64,000 nucleotides of DNA from Takakia lepidozioides (Eukaryota; Streptophyta; Takakiopsida; Takakiales; Takakiaceae). The DNA lies in assembly GCA_030704615.1 (NCBI GenBank), contig CM060731.1, positions 25,236,001-25,300,000 on the forward strand, read 5' to 3'. Both the position numbers and the translations under genes were made by a program. Of the stretch, positions 58,426-64,000 are shown piece after piece (within the stretch, counting starts at the first letter, position 1; every line of letters starts with the position of its first letter). Under the pieces are notes generated by a model that searched no databases, was not told where the DNA came from, and saw only the letters and a list, made by a program, of their open reading frames with translations.

Positions 58426-59101
58426 AGATACAGTTCCATTTCACGTATTTTAAATTCTGTACAAAGCTACTTGTACAAATTTGTATTTTAATCTTTGTGA
58501 ATACAACATGCCACTTTCGCTTTTCTGGACCAATGGATGATTTTGTATTCCACTTCCCTCCAACATTCATTTTTGCACCATCAAAAGTTAAAAAAAAACA
58601 GCCATATATAAGGGACTTAAGCAATTCCGGTGATGGGTAGGCCATACATATGTAGGGTGGGAAAGTCCAAAATCGCCTCAAATGAGGGGTGGGCCGAACC
58701 TAGGGCGGGTGTTTGATAGGGTTAAGTGGGCATCCATGAAAGCAGGGCCAGGCAGAGCTCCTCCAAAACCCGGTAAACTTGTGATGGGCTATGGCTCCAA
58801 ATATCCTAGGCCTGCAGGCTATAACATAGGTGTGCCATATGAAGTCTTGGGCAAGGAACCTATAAATGCAATGCCATTGTCTGATTGGTCCCAAATTGTC
58901 TTGGGGACTTCATATGGATGCCCATAACACTTCAACCGGAGGGATTACAAATTGAACGGCTGTTTTTTCAAAATTCTAGGAAGAGACATTTTGGCCTGCC
59001 CAAAGAAAAAGGAATAAAAACATACCAGAAAAGACTGAAAATTTCAGAGAATGTATGTTATCAGGTATGGAACATCATTCTTGAGATCACCGTAGTCAGT
59101 G

Positions 59102-59340
59102 ATTTTTTTTTTAACAAAGGGAAATACCTGGGAGCGAATGCTCGCAAATCAGGCCCCTAAATTACAGTGTGACGAAAAAATAACCTCTTTCAGAGTAACC
59201 TTGCCGTGAAGGCTTTTGCATGGGACACCGCCCAAGGCCGCCAAAGGGAAGGGGGAGAAGAACATACCACAACCATCAAGTTAGCAAGATTTGACCCCAA
59301 AATCATGTGGGTGCACTATCCAACTGAACTACTGACTGTT
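59102..59340 (-). repeat. tRNA-derived SINE, family A, second copy
   Basis: On the minus strand the head is CAGTCAGTAGTTCAGTTGG with the B box GGGGTCAAATCTTGC. The body ends CCTGATTTGCGAGC...CCCAGGTATTTCCCTTTGTT and an A run, matching 14541-14769 in order. It lies directly upstream of the RPL5 promoter. Confidence 0.8.
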
Positions 59341-59414
59341 GGTGTGAATTTAAAGGAACTCGACATTTTCTGAAAGAAGTTAAAGTTTTATGGAAATTTT
59401 CAAATATCGGCCGA

Positions 59415-59421
59415 ATATATA
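59415..59421 (+). promoter_or_regulatory. Candidate TATA element of RPL5
   Basis: TATATAA lies about 40 bp before the telo-box and 175 bp before the start codon. The position is plausible, and the call rests on the motif only. Confidence 0.35.
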
Positions 59422-59459
59422 AACTTCAGACCTTGTCAACCGTCGATTTCGAGCCCTAA

Positions 59460-59468
59460 TTAGGGTTT
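59460..59468 (+). promoter_or_regulatory. Telo-box of the RPL5 promoter
   Basis: TTAGGGTTT is the complement of AAACCCTAA, the telo-box common in plant ribosomal protein gene promoters and leaders, where it supports growth-linked expression. It sits about 130 bp before the ATG. Confidence 0.65.
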
Positions 59469-59594
59469 GAGATGGACAATATGATTTGAGATGGCGGGCA
59501 GCGGCCGAGGCCTCCAAGCGGGGCATCTAAACCAGCCTCTGCAATTTGACTAGCCCTTTCTCTGCCGTGCGTGTGCTGGAGTTCCTCCGCAGTG

Positions 59595-62560
59595 ATGGTG
59601 AGTCTTCCTTCTCCTTTTTCGACTTCTGTTTGTGTTTGTGTTTGTGGGGGATAAAGCTGTAGGAAGACTGACTTTTACTATGGCTGGCTAGGCCTTCGTG
59701 AAGCCGAATAAGTCGAAGGCGTACTTCAAGCGGTTTCAGGTCAAATACAAACGCCGACGAGGTTGGTTTTCCCAATTGCTATCCTCGATGGGAATTCGTT
59801 GCTGTAAACCCGCGCCTTCCTTCCATGTTGGCACTCAGATGCATACCTTCCAGTGTCGCCAACTTATAGCCTGTGAATCACAGTGCCTTGGGTAGAATAC
59901 TGATGGCTATTGGGTTCAGGGTAGTTTAAGTTTCATCCTGTTGGGATCTGGGGTTGGAGACTGCAACATTCAAAAGGCTGCACAGTTTTGTGATGCTAGT
60001 CATGCGTGAGTGCCATGCTCGCATCTCAGTTCGTTCGATTGGCATTCCTCTGATGTGCAGCTGGCAAGACTGACTACCGGGCGAGGATTCGCCTAACATC
60101 GCAAGACAAAAATAAGTACAATACTCCTAAGTACCGGTTGGTCGTGAGATTTGTATCCTCAATTTGTGCAGGGAGAATAGCAGGTTTCAAAGCTGAATAA
60201 GAAATGTGTTTCGTGAGATTAGGGCTTATGTGTTCTTGGAATTATGAGCTGCGAAAGTGCATTTAGAATCTGCACAAGTGACTGGACGCGCTGTCTTCTC
60301 ATTGTTATGCAATTATCGTGTAGCTCGGAATGTTTCACTAAATTAGTTTCTTGTAAATCATATCTTCCTTAACGCTGCGCTCATATAGACCAACAAGGAT
60401 ATTGTTGCACAAATCGCGTATGCCACCCTTGCCGGTGACATTGTTCTTACCGCAGCTTACGCGCATGAGCTTCCCCGCTATGGCCTAAAGGTGGGCCTTA
60501 CAAATTATGCTGCAGGTAATTGACCCACCTGATCAGTGTCTGTGTTATGGTAAATCCTTTCTGGTGCCCAGTTGGTAGGTGTGCTTGCAGAGTTGCATTT
60601 CTGGAATCTTGCTATTCAGTGTCATGGTTGCCTTTTTCTCTGGTTGATGTTTGTTGAGCACAAGAGGGGTGTGGGTTGTATGGTGCACAGCCTACTGCAC
60701 AGGCCTTCTCTTGGCACGAAGGCATTTGAAGAATTTCGACCTGGATGAGGAATACATCGGGAATGAAGTGGTTAGTGATGTCTGCTTTACTCCGACATCT
60801 TGGAATGACTGACATTGCCAAAAAACATGTGTACTGGCAAGCATTTTTGGTCCAGGGAACTTAGTATGTGTTGGAATATTTTTTGATACCGAAGAAGGCA
60901 TCCAGCATGATTGCTTCAACTTGATGCTACTGTCTCTGGTGTTGACCTTTGTTGGGACTGGTTTGAGCTGTAGGAGTTAATGAGGACTTTTTGATGGATG
61001 TGATGCATGCAGGCTACTGGCGATGACTATAACGTTGAAGAAGGGGAGGGAAAGCGGCCCTTCAGAGCCCTTCTTGATGTGGGTCTTGTCCGAACTACAA
61101 CTGGCAACAGGGTCTTTGGAGCACTCAAGGTGCGTCAGTTTGTAAGTGAAAGAGATTAGGTCGCTGGTACATTTTTGTGCTGTTTCTGTTGCTGGAGGAC
61201 AGGTGTGAAAGCCAAACTCAGCTCAGTAAAGAACATAGGGTTTAGTGAGAAAACAAGCAAATCTGGTGATAATGTTTCTTGGAACCCATGTAAATGTGCT
61301 GTGGCGTCCTTTAATAGTCAGCTGTGGAATGAAACGTACTTCTGCTTGCACCTTAGTATCTCTCCTGTCAAAACTCACTAATATGTGGAATTTCTTTAAG
61401 CATTTAGAGAATTGCATATAGAGTGTGTCAGTGACTCTTAGAATTTGGGACTTTTACAGGGTGCTCTCGATGGAGGGTTGGACATCCCTCATGGCGAAAA
61501 GAGGTTCCCTGGCTACGGCAAGGAAGATAAGGTTTTGAATGCCGACACCCACCGGAAGTACATCTTGGGTGGTCACATCGGGGATTACATGAAGGTTTGA
61601 ATTTTACGTGTTAATTTTACGAGTATTGGTGTTACAGAGCCAATGATTTGACAGTAAAAAAGTGTGCCACTTACTGCAGTACTGGCATTCCCATGGCACA
61701 GTAGTGTTCAAGCTGTTGTTCTGATTCTTGTCAAATATAACTCTTAATTGTAGTTGTGGTGTGGATCATCACAGCTCCTGAAGGAAGAGGAGCCCGAGAA
61801 ATACCAGGCACAATTTAGCAGTTTCGTGAAGGAAGGTGTGGAGCCCGAGGGGCTTGCAGATCTGTACACCAAAGTGCATGCGGCAATCCGGGCAGACCCA
61901 TCTCTCCAGCACACCGAGAAGAAACCTCCAGCGGAGAAGAAAACGTAAGTCTTCAATTCCTGATGGATCTTTTTCTTTGGGCTCTTGCAAATTACATTCA
62001 ATCTCTGTAGGCAAATCTTGAGGAACTATAGTTATTGAAAGGGCAACTGTTGTTCAAAGCAGTGGCCATACAAGGGGTGCTTCTCTACTATGCACAGTAT
62101 TACCCATAGTGTTTTGTTCCCCAACTTCGTAGAGCTGTTTGATATCACATTTTGTAGCAAGTGAAATGTTTGCTTCTATGTTATGGCCTTGTAGGGTGGA
62201 GACAGGTCTCACTTGCTCTTAGATGGCCATGTTGTCTTGTCCACTGCATTCAGACCTTACCTCTGCAAGTAGTGTGCATATCTACATGAACACTTCCGAT
62301 GTTTTTTCTTCTGTTTCTTTTTTAAGATTGTTAAACTGGAAGTTCACTATTTAGGCTACTTGTGAAGCCTCTATTGTCATCTTTTTGGGTAATTGCATGG
62401 TTACACCAGGAAAATCAGGAAGATGGTTGTTGGTCCTTACTTGACGACTTTTCACCATCTCTGTGATGATAGGTGGAAGATGAAGAAACTGTCCTATGAT
62501 GAGCGCAAGGCAGCTCTGGTGGCACGTTTGAATGCTTTAAACGAGGAGGAGGATGATTAG
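59595..62560 (+). CDS. RPL5: 60S ribosomal protein L5 (uL18), 9 exons
   Basis: This protein binds 5S rRNA and, with uL5, is placed in the central protuberance of the large subunit. Coding exons are 59595-59597 (ATG only, followed by GTGAGT), 59692-59761, 60061-60152, 60389-60515, 60691-60770, 61013-61129, 61460-61594, 61775-61944 and 62473-62560. All have GT-AG borders and matching phases, giving 293 residues (the family is about 295-300). Diagnostic stretches are [95 protein letters not shown] and [16 protein letters not shown]. The end is acidic (NEEEDD). A decayed copy of exon 5 lies at 15372-15455. No defects seen. Confidence 0.96.
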
Positions 62561-64000
62561 AGGATTAATCTGCCAAACATTGCATATTTTTCGGTGCATC
62601 TCAGTTAAACCTGGGGTTTTGTGTAATCATTGGAGGGGTATTGTCCCCACTCCTAAAGCAATGGAGAGTGTATTCTGCTGGTATGTTATGTTTTGGAAAC
62701 TGGGCAATAGTATGCAAGCTGTGCCAATCTTTTTATTTTTAGTTTAATTTCTTTCCAAACCATAAACACAGTGACCTGTTTGCAAGTCACATATTGACAG
62801 TTGGTGTGGCAGAAAAAGGAAAATTTCAACCTTTACTTCATAAGGAGGGAGAATGATGGCCACTTTAGACTGCGGAGTAAGAACAACTCAAAATAGAATG
62901 ATCGTATATTGGTTGAGGGTGTTTACTTGGTTGTATTGCCTTTACACTATGGACGAGTTGAAGACAAAAAGGAATGTCTAGATGTCAATTATTGGGGGAG
63001 ATTGATGGTCCAGGGATGAAGAAAGGTAACCATGTTGTTTGGAAGAGCTATTTTTGGAACCTGGATCAAGTATGGAAAACAAGCACAGGAAGTTTGTTAA
63101 ATGATGTCTCAAGGTCAAGCCAGGAAAATGAAGGTTGGGCTGTTTCACTTTATTTTAGAGAGGGAGAAAAATGAAGACTTGTCTCCTCTTTCACTTTATT
63201 TTCGGTTTTCTTGGTCTTGGTCCCAAGGGCTTAACACACTCCGAGTGTGGTGGGAAGGATGTAAGGCATGCCTTTGCCAAAGCAGACGCTCATATGGTAT
63301 CAATCCATCCCAACATCCAAAAGACACATCTGTGGCTATGGACCCATGACTGGCTCTAACCTCTCAGCCATCCGAATGATGTTAATATTTCAATATGCAT
63401 GTAGGGACCAAGATTTAGAATCCAGAGCTTTCTCTATCAATAGGTTTAACTGATTCTTACCCTGGATTGTGCAAGAAATGACAAGTGGTGTCTGCATGGG
63501 TAGACTTGTATTCCCTTTTCAATATATATATATATATATATATGTACATGTTGGTGAGTGGGTATTCTTTGATGTTGTAGATGTAGGTGTTGAAAGACCA
63601 AGTAACAGAGCTGAGGACAGGGTTTAGTTGACTGTAAAGCTTCAATCATCAACCACATCTAGAATCCTTAACTGAGTATATTTCACTCATAATCCAATCC
63701 GACGCAAGTGGAAAGTCTGTTATGGCCAAGGTAGTGGGTCTCAACTCATTACTGCACAATTTACACGCAGACTGTAGCAGAGAGTGATAAGGTCTCCAAA
63801 TAAGGGTGAGGTACTGAGGCTGCCCTCTTTGCTGCATGCCATTCCCAATGAGGAAGTGAGGCATGACAATTTTGCAATCTGTTAATCACCTATGATACAG
63901 CATGTAAAATACCTGATGAGGTCTTCATGAGCCAGCTGGCCTGATTCATTTAGCTCAAGCTTGATTCAATCAATGAGATCACACCATCTTGTATGCCGAT
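62561..64000. other. RPL5 3' flank, no further gene recognised
   Basis: It contains the RPL5 3' untranslated region, then sequence without a supported coding frame. Open frames at 63101-63359 (+) and elsewhere lack motifs. Confidence 0.4.
63521..63543 (+). repeat. (AT)n microsatellite
   Basis: About eleven AT/TA units in a row. Confidence 0.9.

Overview
This is a stretch of nuclear DNA from a land plant. The evidence is three plant-type genes with GT-AG introns, plant-type transposons, relics of PLS-class pentatricopeptide (PPR) genes, tRNA-derived SINEs and an AAACCCTAA-type telo-box in front of a ribosomal protein gene. A seed-free lineage (fern, lycophyte or bryophyte) is my guess from the overall style, and nothing here proves it. 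The window is gene-poor: three intact-looking host genes occupy about 13 kb, and most of the rest is mobile DNA of several ages.

Host genes. (1) 18773-21917 (+): a five-exon very-long-chain 3-oxoacyl-CoA reductase (KCR1 type), the second step of ER fatty-acid elongation. (2) 23708-30258 (+): a seven-exon gene for a predicted secreted, GPI-anchored protein with EGF-like modules followed by Cys-framed LysM repeats. Its last intron (about 3.4 kb) has collected SINEs and other repeats. (3) 59595-62560 (+): a nine-exon gene for 60S ribosomal protein L5 (uL18), with a start codon that makes up the whole first coding exon. A decayed duplicate of one RPL5 exon, with its splice donor, lies on the minus strand near 15.4 kb.

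Mobile DNA. 1301-13925 is an old, roughly 12.6-kb Mutator-like element (MULE) with terminal inverted repeats (TIRs) of about 270 bp. It contains a broken SWIM-type MULE transposase on + and a decayed zinc-finger gene on -. 43321-57615 is a younger 14.3-kb MULE with TIRs of about 0.5 kb and an exact 9-bp target duplication (TATCAATAA). It holds a related transposase, a two-exon gene resembling the CACTA Transpos_assoc domain, a long gene resembling the Ptta/En-Spm (Transposase_24/TNP1-like) proteins, a zinc-finger gene homologous to that of the first element, and abundant short AGTCTGC/AGTCCGC-type repeats.

Nesting. The 14.3-kb MULE sits inside a small TIR element (43111-58205, about 0.79 kb without the MULE, target duplication TTTCAA). 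That small element in turn interrupts a degenerate ORF (42288 onward, resuming at 58212) carrying an HLH motif and a downstream YxxKD motif. This is the layout of a rolling-circle Rep/HUH endonuclease and may be a Replitron-like transposon relic.

Other regions. 31-39 kb is AT-rich and gene-free apart from PPR relics and two MITE-like elements (30571-31378, 39076-39744). Minisatellites lie at 5.5, 7.3, 29.2, 45.6 and 54 kb. No rRNA or intact tRNA genes, CRISPR arrays or prokaryotic signals were seen.
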